Source: Moraxellaceae bacterium
GTDB taxonomy: Bacteria > Pseudomonadota > Gammaproteobacteria > Pseudomonadales > Ketobacteraceae
Assembly (NCBI GenBank): GCA_002402125.1
Contig: NVVG01000002.1
Span: 1-28,292, forward strand
Direction of reading: 5' to 3'
DNA length: 28,292 bases
The notes below the pieces were generated by a model. The model saw nothing but the letters and a program-made list of their open reading frames with translations, searched no databases and had not been told where the DNA came from. Positions within the stretch are counted from its first letter, which is position 1, and every line of letters starts with the position of its first letter. Positions 16,192 through 25,954 of the stretch are shown piece by piece. Both the position numbers and the translations under genes were made by a program.

Positions 16192-18372
16192 ATGAGACGT
16201 TTGTTTAAAAAAGAAGAGAATTTGTTCCTCAACCTCCGGCTAATCGCATGGGTAGCAATAACTTTGTCTATGTCTATGTCGGGGTCGGCGTGGGCAGCAA
16301 AACTTATTGGATTGGAGTCATCGGCATTGCCTGGTGACGCGCTAGAGATCAAGTTTACCTTTGATTCTGTGCCGCCACTCCCTACTGGATATACTATCGA
16401 GACACCTGCACGGATAGCCTTGGACCTAAAAGGCGTTGAGAGCGCGCTCGCTGAAAAACATCACGGTTTAGGTAACGGTAACGTGCGTAGTGCAACGGTA
16501 ATGGGGGCAGGTGATCGTACTCGTATTATCATTAATATGACTTCGTTAGTTGCTTATAATACCGAAGTGGTTGGAAATACCTTGCGAGTACGAGTTGGTC
16601 AATCAGTGCGGGCGAAATCATCTGCCTCTGCGGTAGCAACGAGCTCAATGGTGAGTGGCGGGTTTAGTGCTAAGAGCACAAAACCTAGCATTACCGAGCT
16701 TGACTTTCGTCGCGGTGAGCAAGGAGAGGGCATGATTATATTGACTGTGTCTGATCCTAGTGCGGCAATTGATCTTAGAGAAGAGGCTGGCAGTATTGTT
16801 GCCGAGTTTGTAGGTGTGTCCTTGCCAGACATGTTGCGTAGACGGTTGGATGTTATTGATTTTGCTACGCCAGTGTCAATCGTTGAGGCAATCTCTGAAT
16901 CCGGCAATGCCAAAATATCCATTACGGCGACAGGCGATTACGAGTACCTGGCTTATCAAACGGACTCTCAGTTTACCATAAGCGTAAAGCCGGTAATTGC
17001 TGAAGAAGTAGAGAGAAAACGCAAAGAGAAATTCCAATTTACCGGTGAAAAACTGTCCTTGAATTTTCAAGATATTGAAGTTCGTTCTGTACTGCAGTTG
17101 ATTGCTGATTTTACCGAGCTTAATCTGGTTGCGAGTGATACGGTTTCTGGTCGTATTACTCTTCGTTTACAAAATGTACCCTGGGATCAGGCGTTGGATC
17201 TTATTCTGAAAACAAAAGGGCTAAGTAAGCGTAAAGTAGGTAACGTGATGCTGGTTGCGCCTGCTGATGAGATTGCCGCAAGAGAAAAGCAAGAGCTAGA
17301 GGCCAACAAACAAGTAGAAGAGTTAGCGCCGATTAATACCGAATATCTGGTGATTAATTATGCAAAAGCCTCGGATATTCAAGCGCTGCTGACGGTGGAA
17401 GAGGCTGGATTTCTATCTGGGCGTGGCAGTGTGTCGGTGGACGAGCGTACAAATACACTGATTGTGCAAGATACTTCCGCGAAATTGTCAGAAATTCGGT
17501 TCATGTTGGAGCAATTGGATGTCCCTGTGCGCCAAGTAATGATCGAGGCGCGAATTGTGATAGCAAAAACTGATGCTGCAGAGGAGCTTGGGGTCCAGTG
17601 GGGAATTATCGGTGCAGATGAGTCTGTTAGTTCCATTGCGGGGCAGTCAGGTACTGTCTTTTTTACTGATAAGATGTCAATTATTGGCGGAGGAAGAGCT
17701 GGGCTTCAGCAGAACGTTAACTCTATAACAACGAAGGATACCGATGGCTTTGGTGATTTTACAATCGGTAATGGAAATAATCTGGCGTTAAACTTGGGAT
17801 TAGAGAATGCAGCTGCTTCACGGATATCGTTGGGGTTTTTTGATAGCGCCACAGGCTTGATTGACTTGGAATTGTCAGCGCTAGAGTCCGAAGGTAAAGC
17901 TGAGATTGTTTCAACGCCAAAGGTGCTAACTGCCGATCAACAAACCGCTCGAATTTCATCGGGTAAAGAAATTCCTTATCAGGAGGCATCCGCTAGCGGT
18001 GCAACAACTACCGCATTTAAAGAGGCCGTGTTATCTCTAGAGGTGACGCCGCAGATTACGCCAGAAGGCCGGGTAATTATGGAGCTGATTGTGAACCAAG
18101 ATACCGTTGGTGCTCTCGATCAGGTTTCAGGTATTCCAATAATTGACACTAATGAAATTACCACATCAGTGATTGTTGATAATGGGCAAACTGTTGTATT
18201 GGGTGGAGTTTTTCAGAGTCAAGAAATTGAAAGTGTACAAAAGACCCCCTTCTTAGGTGATCTGCCTGTAATCGGTAGGCTTTTCAGAAGAAATATTAGT
18301 AAGCTGGAAAAAACTGAATTGTTGATTTTTATTACCCCGAAAATCATTCATGACGTTACGGCTGCCCAATAG
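16192..18372 (+). CDS. pilQ: Type IV pilus outer-membrane secretin PilQ
   Basis: Forms the outer-membrane pore through which the pilus passes. The protein has 726 residues from ATG 16192, which has GGAGA eight bases upstream; the longer frame from 16129 would overlap pilP and delay the signal peptide. Order of domains: signal peptide ending SAWA (about 35), two peptidoglycan-binding AMIN domains (about 37-127 and 150-255), STN/N0 domain (about 285-355, [20 protein letters not shown]), N1 domain (about 380-455) and the secretin barrel (about 550-720, with [28 protein letters not shown] and [15 protein letters not shown]). The VPxLGDIPxxGxLF-type signature near the end is typical. It is the last gene of pilMNOPQ; aroK begins 5 nt later. 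Confidence 0.97.
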   Translation: MRRLFKKEENLFLNLRLIAWVAITLSMSMSGSAWAAKLIGLESSALPGDALEIKFTFDSVPPLPTGYTIETPARIALDLKGVESALAEKHHGLGNGNVRSATVMGAGDRTRIIINMTSLVAYNTEVVGNTLRVRVGQSVRAKSSASAVATSSMVSGGFSAKSTKPSITELDFRRGEQGEGMIILTVSDPSAAIDLREEAGSIVAEFVGVSLPDMLRRRLDVIDFATPVSIVEAISESGNAKISITATGDYEYLAYQTDSQFTISVKPVIAEEVERKRKEKFQFTGEKLSLNFQDIEVRSVLQLIADFTELNLVASDTVSGRITLRLQNVPWDQALDLILKTKGLSKRKVGNVMLVAPADEIAAREKQELEANKQVEELAPINTEYLVINYAKASDIQALLTVEEAGFLSGRGSVSVDERTNTLIVQDTSAKLSEIRFMLEQLDVPVRQVMIEARIVIAKTDAAEELGVQWGIIGADESVSSIAGQSGTVFFTDKMSIIGGGRAGLQQNVNSITTKDTDGFGDFTIGNGNNLALNLGLENAAASRISLGFFDSATGLIDLELSALESEGKAEIVSTPKVLTADQQTARISSGKEIPYQEASASGATTTAFKEAVLSLEVTPQITPEGRVIMELIVNQDTVGALDQVSGIPIIDTNEITTSVIVDNGQTVVLGGVFQSQEIESVQKTPFLGDLPVIGRLFRRNISKLEKTELLIFITPKIIHDVTAAQ

Positions 18373-18377
18373 TATCA

Positions 18378-18896
18378 ATGGCACGACAGCGTAATTTAAT
18401 TTTGATCGGGCCGATGGGAGCTGGAAAAAGCACCATCGGCCGTCAAATCTCCAGTTTATTATCCTATGACTTTGTTGATTCTGATCACGAAATTGAAGCC
18501 CGGTCAGGAGCGGATATTCCCTGGATTTTTGATGTTGAAGGCGAGGAAGGTTTCCGTAAGCGCGAGGGATCGATGATTGAGGAGCTCACCCAGCGAACGC
18601 ATATTGTATTGGCGACGGGTGGTGGAGCTATAATGCGAGAGGAAAATCGTCGGGCCATGGAGGCGGGTGTTGTTGTTTATTTGAAAGCCACGGTTGACCA
18701 GCAGTTGGCGCGTACCGCTAGAGATCAGAATAGGCCTTTGTTGCAATCCGGTGATCCACGATCGGTGTTGACGGCGTTAATGGAAATTAGAGATCCGTTA
18801 TATCGTGAAATAGCCGATTATGTTGTAGAAACAGAACAAGGTGGCGTGAAAGATGTGGCTGCAAAGATTCTGGCTCTTGTTAGTGATGAGCTTTAA
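18378..18896 (+). CDS. aroK: Shikimate kinase I
   Basis: Phosphorylates shikimate with ATP in aromatic amino-acid synthesis. It is 172 residues, the usual length. Walker [10 protein letters not shown] lies at 11-19, the shikimate-binding Asp in FVDSDHEIE near 34-36, Arg60 in EGFRKRE, the GGGA loop at 81-84 and the lid Arg in DQNRPLL near 119. It has no clear Shine-Dalgarno of its own and starts 5 nt after pilQ, so it is probably translated by coupling. Linkage of pilQ to aroK-aroB is standard in this group. Confidence 0.97.
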   Translation: MARQRNLILIGPMGAGKSTIGRQISSLLSYDFVDSDHEIEARSGADIPWIFDVEGEEGFRKREGSMIEELTQRTHIVLATGGGAIMREENRRAMEAGVVVYLKATVDQQLARTARDQNRPLLQSGDPRSVLTALMEIRDPLYREIADYVVETEQGGVKDVAAKILALVSDEL

Positions 18897-19046
18897 CACC
18901 GCTTAATCCGGTCTGTATTCCCTCAAAACCAGATTGCTACTATGTTTACTCCTGTGATTACTCTTATCTTGTGCCTTAACTCTTCTCGGTTACCGTAGAA
19001 TTCTGTTAAACTCGGCGTCATTGTTGCTGGCGAATAGAGAGTTTTT

Positions 19047-20123
19047 ATGGATACGTTGACCGTTGAATTGGGTGAGCGAAGCTACCCCATTCATATTGCT
19101 TCGGATATTTTCACCACATTGTCCTCATTGATGCCAGTACTGAATGGTCGTCAGCTGATGGTTGTGACAAACACCACCGTTGCCCCGCTGTATCTTGAGC
19201 GTGTGGTGCAATCACTGTCGTCAATAGCCGATGTTGATACCGTGATATTACCAGACGGCGAACAATACAAAAATCTTGATACGCTCAATTCCATATTTAC
19301 CGCCCTATTGGAAAAGGTCCATAATCGAAAAACCACCTTGATTGCTCTGGGTGGTGGCGTGGTGGGTGATATGACTGGATTTGCCGCAGCCAGTTATCAG
19401 CGTGGGGTAGACTTTATACAGATACCGACAACCTTGTTATCCCAGGTGGATTCATCGGTCGGGGGCAAGACCGGTGTCAACCATGCTCTCGGCAAAAACA
19501 TGATTGGTGCGTTTTATCAGCCAAAGTCGGTATTGATTGATATCAATACGCTAGCTACCTTACCAGACCGTGAGTTGTCAGCAGGTATTGCGGAAGTGAT
19601 CAAGTATGGGTTGATTTACGATGCTGATTTTTTTGTTTGGTTAGAAAATAACATGGCTGCGTTAATGGGGCGTGATCAGCAGGCCCTAATCTACGCGATT
19701 AAACGTTCCTGTGAAATTAAGGCTGAGGTTGTCTCAAAAGATGAGCTGGAGTCAGGCCTGAGAGCTATTTTGAATTTAGGTCACACTTTCGGTCATGCTA
19801 TTGAGACGGCGATGGGTTACGGCGTTTGGTTGCACGGTGAGGCTGTTTCTGTGGGTATGTTAATGGCTGTTGATTTATCGATACGCTTAGGCTGGCTTGA
19901 AGATAGCGTTGCTGATAGGGCGCGAGCATTATTAATGCAGGCAAAGTTACCTGTGGTAAGCCCCGATGAAATGACACCGGAGAAATTCATCTCATTGATG
20001 TCTGTCGATAAAAAGGTCATTGATAAGAAAATACGTCTAGTTTTGTTAACGGCATTGGGTACGGCTATCACCACGGCAGATTTTAGCCATGAGGCATTAG
20101 GGGAAACTTTGCTGGCAGTATAG
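19047..20123 (+). CDS. aroB: 3-dehydroquinate synthase
   Basis: Second step of the shikimate pathway: converts DAHP to 3-dehydroquinate, using NAD and a divalent metal. It is 358 residues, full length. Recognisable segments are [36 protein letters not shown], the [21 protein letters not shown] core, [11 protein letters not shown] and the metal-site stretch [12 protein letters not shown]. The start has GAGAG at good spacing. A 150-nt gap after aroK may hold an internal promoter, but no convincing -35/-10 pair was found. Confidence 0.97.
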   Translation: MDTLTVELGERSYPIHIASDIFTTLSSLMPVLNGRQLMVVTNTTVAPLYLERVVQSLSSIADVDTVILPDGEQYKNLDTLNSIFTALLEKVHNRKTTLIALGGGVVGDMTGFAAASYQRGVDFIQIPTTLLSQVDSSVGGKTGVNHALGKNMIGAFYQPKSVLIDINTLATLPDRELSAGIAEVIKYGLIYDADFFVWLENNMAALMGRDQQALIYAIKRSCEIKAEVVSKDELESGLRAILNLGHTFGHAIETAMGYGVWLHGEAVSVGMLMAVDLSIRLGWLEDSVADRARALLMQAKLPVVSPDEMTPEKFISLMSVDKKVIDKKIRLVLLTALGTAITTADFSHEALGETLLAV

Positions 20124-20251
20124 TTGTCAGCTGATCGGTCGACAGATTGTTGTTCTGTTTAGCGTACATAATGGTGAATCTAAAAGCGTCCAGGTTAACG
20201 GACAAATTAGCACATAGATTTTTTTGGTAAACGTCATGATGGGGATGTGAC

Positions 20252-21961
20252 ATGGAAAGGAATGTTGATCTATTAAAATCACAGTTTGATATTGATCGGG
20301 AGCCTTTCTCTGACGACGGAGTTACAGGGCTATTTTACCCCGGTGCCGGTCGGCAGCAATTGTTAGAGCAGTTGCTTCATTTGGTTCGATATGGCCCTCC
20401 CCTGTTGTTCTTGACAGGTATGGAGGGTTGTGGAAAGTCATTCTTGGCTCGACAGTTAAGTCGTCAATTGGATTCAAGCATATTTCGATGCGTTGAGATT
20501 GAAGCCAGTGTGTTGATGGATGAGCGTAGCCTGATGTCGAGTATTAACGAGGGTTTTGGTCTGCAGATAACACCCGAAAAAGAAACTTTTGTTTCTGGAG
20601 TTATGCGTTTTGCTGCCGAGTCAGATAGTTATTCTCAGACAGCGTTGGTACTGATAGATAATGTGCAGAATCTGAGTGAAGCTGCGGTAGATATTATTGC
20701 CAGCACTGTTTCGGCGTATAAAGACAGTGGCCTACGTTTTTTAATGTTGGTGGATGCAGATTCGGTAGATCAAGAACCGGTGTTGTCGCAATTGTCGGCA
20801 TTAGTGCCAACTTTAGGTCAGGTTTTAACGTTGCCAGCGTTAACTGAACCTGATGTGGCCGAGTATTTGTCTTATCGTATGCGCACCGCTGGTCTAGACG
20901 CTGTGCGTTTTAGCCCGTTGCAGATCAAGCAAATCTTTGCTGAATTTGGTGGTTCTATTGCACAATTAAATCAGTATGCGCGGGAGACCTTGGTACGCCA
21001 AGTGCCTCTGCCGGTCGAGGGCAAGAAGCAAGTGTTATCGATATGGCATGTGTTAATTGTGGCAATGATTAGTGTGGGTATCGTTGCGCTTTTATATAAT
21101 GAACATGATGAAGGTATAACTTCGATAGCGTCAACTTCGTCCGACGCTCCTGGTACTATTGTGCAACGGGCTATAGCGCAACGGGAGTCGGATGCGGATT
21201 CATTGGTTTATGTCGAAACTAATGTTGCCCCAGCGCATCAGGAGGAGGTAGACCTGAATTTCGGTAACACTGCTGGTGATACGGTTGGAGATACTGTTGT
21301 TGAATCAAACCTTGTTGCTGCAGCAGTTGACTCGCAGGCAGAGGAAGTCTTTCAGCCGCGTGTAGTTGCGGCGGTTAATTCAGTAGAAGACTTTAACGCT
21401 GAAGAAGATGTTTTTTCTAGTGGTGGTAGCGCTAAGAATGCGTTAGATGTGGTTGAGGTTTTTGAACCTAAAAAAGCTCAGCCCGCGCCCGTTCAAAAGG
21501 CTGCAATAAAAGCCAGTGACAACGTTGAATTAGCCCTCGCAGCAAGCAAACCCAAACCCGAGGTAAATGAAAACCCGGCTGCAGTGATTGACGATGTGCC
21601 GGTTGATACACTTATCGGTGTGCCCATTGAAGCAGCTGTAGTTGCGCCGATTAAAGGTTACTCTCCACGAGAGAGTTGGTTGTTATCACTTGATCCTAAA
21701 CGATACACCTTGCAAATGATTGGTGCTAGAGATGAGCCGGCGGTGCGGCTATTTATCTCACGTTATCCAAGTTTGAAAGAGGTTGCGTACTATAGGACCC
21801 TGTATAAAGGTAAGCCCTGGTTTGTTGTTGTATATGGGCAATTTGGATCAAAACAGGCGGCAAAACAAGCGGTTGAATTGCTGCCTAAGAAGCTTGCCAC
21901 ATCAAAACCTTGGACCAGGCAGTTAGCGCAGGTCCAAAGGGATATTCGCAAGGCTCGTTAG
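20252..21961 (+). CDS. damX: DamX-like cell-division protein with AAA ATPase and SPOR domains
   Basis: A 569-residue protein with three parts. Residues 1-255 form an AAA/ExeA-like ATPase: Walker A GMEGCGKS at 56-63 and Walker [10 protein letters not shown] near 131-139. A single membrane helix follows at 262-282. The periplasmic part has a long low-complexity acidic/Ala/Val linker (about 290-475) and a C-terminal SPOR domain (about 485-569, [20 protein letters not shown], then [11 protein letters not shown]) that binds denuded septal peptidoglycan. SPOR proteins of this kind gather at the division ring. The position between aroB and hemE is typical for damX. The E. coli protein lacks an obvious ATPase motif, so the name here follows context and domain order. 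The start has a GGGGATG region upstream. Confidence 0.85.
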   Translation: MERNVDLLKSQFDIDREPFSDDGVTGLFYPGAGRQQLLEQLLHLVRYGPPLLFLTGMEGCGKSFLARQLSRQLDSSIFRCVEIEASVLMDERSLMSSINEGFGLQITPEKETFVSGVMRFAAESDSYSQTALVLIDNVQNLSEAAVDIIASTVSAYKDSGLRFLMLVDADSVDQEPVLSQLSALVPTLGQVLTLPALTEPDVAEYLSYRMRTAGLDAVRFSPLQIKQIFAEFGGSIAQLNQYARETLVRQVPLPVEGKKQVLSIWHVLIVAMISVGIVALLYNEHDEGITSIASTSSDAPGTIVQRAIAQRESDADSLVYVETNVAPAHQEEVDLNFGNTAGDTVGDTVVESNLVAAAVDSQAEEVFQPRVVAAVNSVEDFNAEEDVFSSGGSAKNALDVVEVFEPKKAQPAPVQKAAIKASDNVELALAASKPKPEVNENPAAVIDDVPVDTLIGVPIEAAVVAPIKGYSPRESWLLSLDPKRYTLQMIGARDEPAVRLFISRYPSLKEVAYYRTLYKGKPWFVVVYGQFGSKQAAKQAVELLPKKLATSKPWTRQLAQVQRDIRKAR

Positions 21962-21999
21962 AAAGAGTTAATTATTACGTTAAATTGGTTGGATTATAT

Positions 22000-23073
22000 A
22001 TGTCTGGAAACAACTTCCCTGAGTTAAAGAATGATCGTTTCTTACGCGCTCTACAGTGCCAGTCGGTAGATATGACGCCGGTATGGATGATGCGTCAAGC
22101 GGGGCGCTATTTGCCGGAGTATCGTGCAACACGAGCAAAAGCCGGCGACTTTATGGCGCTATGCAAAAATGCAGAGCTGGCCTGTGAAGTGACCTTGCAA
22201 CCTTTGGAACGTTATGAGTTGGATGCGGCAATACTATTTTCCGATATATTGACGATTCCGGACGCGATGGGTTTAGGTCTATATTTTGAAGAAGGCGAAG
22301 GGCCGAAGTTCAAGAAGACCGTTCGAACAGAAGCCGACGTACTGGCGTTACCGCAGCCGGATGTGTCAGTTGATCTTGATTATGTTATGAATGCGGTAAA
22401 AACCATACGTTCGGCGCTTGGTGGTCAGGTGCCATTAATTGGTTTTTCAGGTAGCCCATGGACGCTGGCTACGTATATGGTAGAAGGCGGGTCGTCGAAA
22501 GATTTTCGTAACCTGAAGAAAATGATGTATCAGCAACCGGAAGTGCTACATAAACTGTTGGATACGTTGGCCATTTGTGTGACAAACTATTTAAATGAAC
22601 AGATACGTTGCGGTGCTCAAGCGGTGCAGATTTTTGATACTTGGGGTGGGTCGTTAAGTACGCCAGCCTACGAGGCTTTCTCATTACACTATATGCGAAA
22701 AATTGTCAGTGGTTTGTTGAAAGAGCATGATGGCAGAAAAGTGCCCTCAATACTGTTTACTAAAAATGGCGCGCAATGGATCGAAAAAATCGCATCAGCA
22801 GGCACCGACTGTGTAGGATTGGATTGGACGGTTGAGATTGGGGATATACGACAGCGTGTCGGTGGCAGCGTAGCGCTGCAGGGTAATATGGACCCGTCGG
22901 CACTGTATGGTTCTGCAGATGTGATTCGAGCCGAAGTAAAGCGGGTGTTAGACAGCTTTGGTGAGGGTGATGGTCACGTGTTCAATCTTGGCCATGGTAT
23001 TCATTTGGATGTGCCGCCAGACAATGTAAAGATATTTGTAGATGCCGTACATGAGCTGAGTGCGCGTCGTTAA
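22000..23073 (+). CDS. hemE: Uroporphyrinogen decarboxylase
   Basis: Removes four carboxyl groups from uroporphyrinogen III to give coproporphyrinogen III in haem synthesis. It has 357 residues from ATG 22000, giving the standard start region ([11 protein letters not shown]). The longer open frame from 21910 overlaps damX and was rejected. Signature segments are [60 protein letters not shown] and [15 protein letters not shown]. It lies 38 nt after damX and converges on spoVR with only 40 nt between the stops and no strong hairpin there. Confidence 0.97.
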   Translation: MSGNNFPELKNDRFLRALQCQSVDMTPVWMMRQAGRYLPEYRATRAKAGDFMALCKNAELACEVTLQPLERYELDAAILFSDILTIPDAMGLGLYFEEGEGPKFKKTVRTEADVLALPQPDVSVDLDYVMNAVKTIRSALGGQVPLIGFSGSPWTLATYMVEGGSSKDFRNLKKMMYQQPEVLHKLLDTLAICVTNYLNEQIRCGAQAVQIFDTWGGSLSTPAYEAFSLHYMRKIVSGLLKEHDGRKVPSILFTKNGAQWIEKIASAGTDCVGLDWTVEIGDIRQRVGGSVALQGNMDPSALYGSADVIRAEVKRVLDSFGEGDGHVFNLGHGIHLDVPPDNVKIFVDAVHELSARR

Positions 23074-23113
23074 TAGCTAGAGTAGTTATTAACTAGAGTA
23101 ACCACTGGGTTGG

Positions 23114-24649
23114 CTATTTGTCATTGGCAGGTGTGTCCAACTCAGTTTTCTCCTCACTGCAGTGATAGGTTTCGGTAAGTTCATCCTGTTGATGTGACTC
23201 CAAGTGTACATCGAACTTCCAAAGATTACGCAGGTGTTTTAGAACATCTAATGTGCTGTCTTTTTCAAGTGGGCGCCGATTGTGCTGTATGTGTCTTAGT
23301 GTGAGAGAGCGGTCACCTCGAATATCGACATTATAAACTTGGATGTTGGGTTCATTCATGGATAAGTTGTATTGCTGAGATAACATCTCACGAACTACTC
23401 GGTATCCATGATCGTCATGTATTGCAGTAACTTCTAGGTCCTTTTTAGTATCATCATCGAGAATCGAGAAAAGTTTAAATTCGCGAATGATGGTTGGGGA
23501 TAAGAATTGTTGTACAAAACTCTCATCTTTAAAGTTTTCCATGGCAAAATGTAGTGTCTTAACCCAATCGGAACCTGCTATATCTGGAAACCATTCTTTG
23601 TCTTCCGCTGTAGGGTGTTCGCAAATACGGCGTATATCCCGCATCATGTTAAAGCCCAGTGCGTAAGGGTTGATTCCAGAATAATAGGGGCTGTCGAAAG
23701 GTGGCTGGTAAACAACGGATGTGTGGGACTGTAAGAATTCCATCATAAAGCCGTCGTTTACAAGGCCTTCATCGTACAGCTGGTTAAGCAGGGTGTAATG
23801 CCAAAAGGTTGCCCAGCCTTCATTCATGACTTGGGTCTGTCGTTGTGGATAGAAGTATTGTGCAATTTTTCTAACGATGCGAACAATCTCGCGTTGCCAT
23901 GAGTCAAGTAATGGCGCATTTTTTTCAATGAAATATAAGATGTTTTCTTGTGGTTCGTTGGGGTAACGGATTTCTTGCTCAGGTTCATCCTTATCGATAA
24001 GCTTTGGGATAGTATGCCAAAGTTCGTTTACCTGTTTTTGCAAATACTCCTCCCGTTCTTGCTGGCGTTGTTTTTCCTCTGCGGCAGATATTGGGTAAGG
24101 GCGTTTGTAGCGATCGACACCGTAGTTCATTAACGCATGGCATGAATCGAGTAAGTTTTCTACTTCATCTATGCCGTAGCGTTCCTCGCAATGTGTGATG
24201 TAGTTCTTTGCAAAGACTAAATAATCAATTATTGAGCTGGCATCGGTCCAGGTTTTAAACAGATAGTTGCCCTTAAAGAACGAGTTGTGGCCATAACATG
24301 CATGAGCAATAACTAATGCCTGCATGGTCATGGTGTTTTCTTCCATCAGATAAGCGATACAGGGATCTGAATTGATGACTATCTCATAAGCGAGGCCCAT
24401 GTGACCGCGTTTATATTTTTGTTCTGTGGCAACAAAATGTTTTCCGTATGTCCAGTGATTGTAGCCGACAGGCATGCCAACAGAAGAATATGCGTCCAAC
24501 ATCTGTTCTGCAGAGATGATTTCAATTTGATTGGGGTATGTGTCGAGTTGAAACGATTCCGCTATGCGGCCAATCTCGTGGTCGTATTCTTGGATATGGT
24601 CAAATGTCCATTCTGACTCGGTAGAGATTGGGTTACGTTTTTTTGTCAT
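23114..24649 (-). CDS. ycgB: SpoVR/YcgB family protein
   Basis: A 511-residue soluble protein of the SpoVR family, named for a Bacillus spore-cortex gene; its biochemical role is not established. Typical segments are EWTFDHIQEYDHEIGRIAES near the start, GMPVGYNHWTYGKHF, PCIAYLMEENTMTMQALVIAHACYGH with its histidines, FYPQRQTQVMNEGWATFWHY, and NPYALGFNMMRDIRRICEHP. The HACYGH and NEGWATFWHY segments look like possible metal-site elements (inference). It starts 3 nt after the yeaH stop without a clear ribosome site, so it is probably coupled. It is third and last in the prkA-yeaH-spoVR operon, a stress-related unit (RpoS- and nitrogen-starvation-linked in E. coli). Confidence 0.95.
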   Translation of the reverse strand: MTKKRNPISTESEWTFDHIQEYDHEIGRIAESFQLDTYPNQIEIISAEQMLDAYSSVGMPVGYNHWTYGKHFVATEQKYKRGHMGLAYEIVINSDPCIAYLMEENTMTMQALVIAHACYGHNSFFKGNYLFKTWTDASSIIDYLVFAKNYITHCEERYGIDEVENLLDSCHALMNYGVDRYKRPYPISAAEEKQRQQEREEYLQKQVNELWHTIPKLIDKDEPEQEIRYPNEPQENILYFIEKNAPLLDSWQREIVRIVRKIAQYFYPQRQTQVMNEGWATFWHYTLLNQLYDEGLVNDGFMMEFLQSHTSVVYQPPFDSPYYSGINPYALGFNMMRDIRRICEHPTAEDKEWFPDIAGSDWVKTLHFAMENFKDESFVQQFLSPTIIREFKLFSILDDDTKKDLEVTAIHDDHGYRVVREMLSQQYNLSMNEPNIQVYNVDIRGDRSLTLRHIQHNRRPLEKDSTLDVLKHLRNLWKFDVHLESHQQDELTETYHCSEEKTELDTPANDK

Positions 24650-24652
24650 TGG

Positions 24653-25927
24653 CTACGCCGGTTTCTTTTGGAAAAGTTCACGGAATACGGGGTATATATC
24701 GCTTGGATCGCTGATCTGTTGCATGGAGAAAAAGTCACAGGATTCCATAATGCTTTCGTACTCTCGCCATAATGCTTGGTGGCGACGAGGTGTTATCTCG
24801 ATGTAAGAGAAGTACTGGCAATAAGGCAGTATTTCGTCCACCAATAGTTTTGTGCATGCGGGTGAGTCATCATTCCAGTTATCGCCATCAGATGCTTGAG
24901 CGCCGTAAATATTCCATTCGCTAGTGGGATAGCGTTCTTGCATGATTTCGTTCATGAGTTTTAGTGCGCTGGAAACGATAGTGCCGCCGGTCTCTCTAGA
25001 ATAGAAGAATTCCTCTTCATCAACTTCCTTTGCGCTGGTGTGATGGCGAATAAATACCACCTCAATTTTGTCGTAGTTTCTTTTTAAGAACATGTATAGC
25101 AAGATGAAAAAACGTTTTCCCATATCTTTCATTGCTTGGTTCATTGATCCAGAAACATCCATTATGCAAAACATGACGGCTTTTGATGTGGGTATGGGTT
25201 TTTTTACGTGGTGGTTGTAGCGTAAGTCAAAATCGTCAATGAAGGGTATTTTCTTGATTCTTGCTTTTAGTTTTTGTATTTCTTCTATTAAGTAAAGTAG
25301 GCGAGATTCATCCCTCATGGATGGATCTTGAGTTTCTATTTGATCTACTTCTTTTTGAAAATTCTTTATCTTTCGGCGAGAGGGGGCGGTAAGTGCAATT
25401 CTTCGGCTGGTAGCCTGGCGCATTGAGCGCACGATGTTGAGTTTTGCCGGAGTACCATCGTTGACGATGCCGGCGCGAACGTACTTGAATGATTCGATGC
25501 CACGCAATTGGCGTTTTATTAGATTGGGTAATTCTAATCCGTCAAATAAGAATTCTAGAAATTCATCTTGGCTAATTTGGAAAACAAATTCGTCCATGCC
25601 CTCGCCGCTATCACTGGCTTGTCCTTCGCCACTGCCGCTACCGGCACCGCCCTCTGGCCTAGCGATCTGGTCTCCGGTGGTGAACTCCTTGTTGCCAGGA
25701 TGCACCATGTCTCGAATGCCACCCTTGTCGTGATGAAAGGCCGGTTCGGACAGGTCTTTTTTTGGAATAGAAACCTTTTCACCACTATCAATGTCAGTGA
25801 TGCTGCGTTTCGTTACCGCATCCTCAACCGCTTTTTTGATGTTCTTCTTGTAACGTCGTAAGAACCGTTGGCGATTGACAGTGCTTTTGTTTTTACCGTT
25901 TAACCGGCGATCAACTATGTATGACAT
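24653..25927 (-). CDS. yeaH: YeaH/YhbH family protein (DUF444, VWA-like)
   Basis: A 424-residue cytoplasmic protein of the DUF444 family. The N-terminus [20 protein letters not shown] leads into a very basic segment, then a Gly/Ser-rich disordered stretch (about 92-110). The C-terminal half is von Willebrand A-like, with a MIDAS motif DVSGSMN at 257-263 and [13 protein letters not shown] as the threonine loop. Partnership of an AAA+ protein with a VWA protein, as with PrkA here, resembles MoxR-VWA pairs (inference). AGGAG lies upstream of ATG 25927, 27 nt after the prkA stop. Confidence 0.95.
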   Translation of the reverse strand: MSYIVDRRLNGKNKSTVNRQRFLRRYKKNIKKAVEDAVTKRSITDIDSGEKVSIPKKDLSEPAFHHDKGGIRDMVHPGNKEFTTGDQIARPEGGAGSGSGEGQASDSGEGMDEFVFQISQDEFLEFLFDGLELPNLIKRQLRGIESFKYVRAGIVNDGTPAKLNIVRSMRQATSRRIALTAPSRRKIKNFQKEVDQIETQDPSMRDESRLLYLIEEIQKLKARIKKIPFIDDFDLRYNHHVKKPIPTSKAVMFCIMDVSGSMNQAMKDMGKRFFILLYMFLKRNYDKIEVVFIRHHTSAKEVDEEEFFYSRETGGTIVSSALKLMNEIMQERYPTSEWNIYGAQASDGDNWNDDSPACTKLLVDEILPYCQYFSYIEITPRRHQALWREYESIMESCDFFSMQQISDPSDIYPVFRELFQKKPA

Positions 25928-25954
25928 AGAGACTACTCCTAGGCATGCGAAAAG

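Noticed and set aside
21910..21999. Upstream extension of hemE into damX
   Set aside because: HemE proteins begin just before [14 protein letters not shown] 22000 fits and the extension is damX read in another frame.
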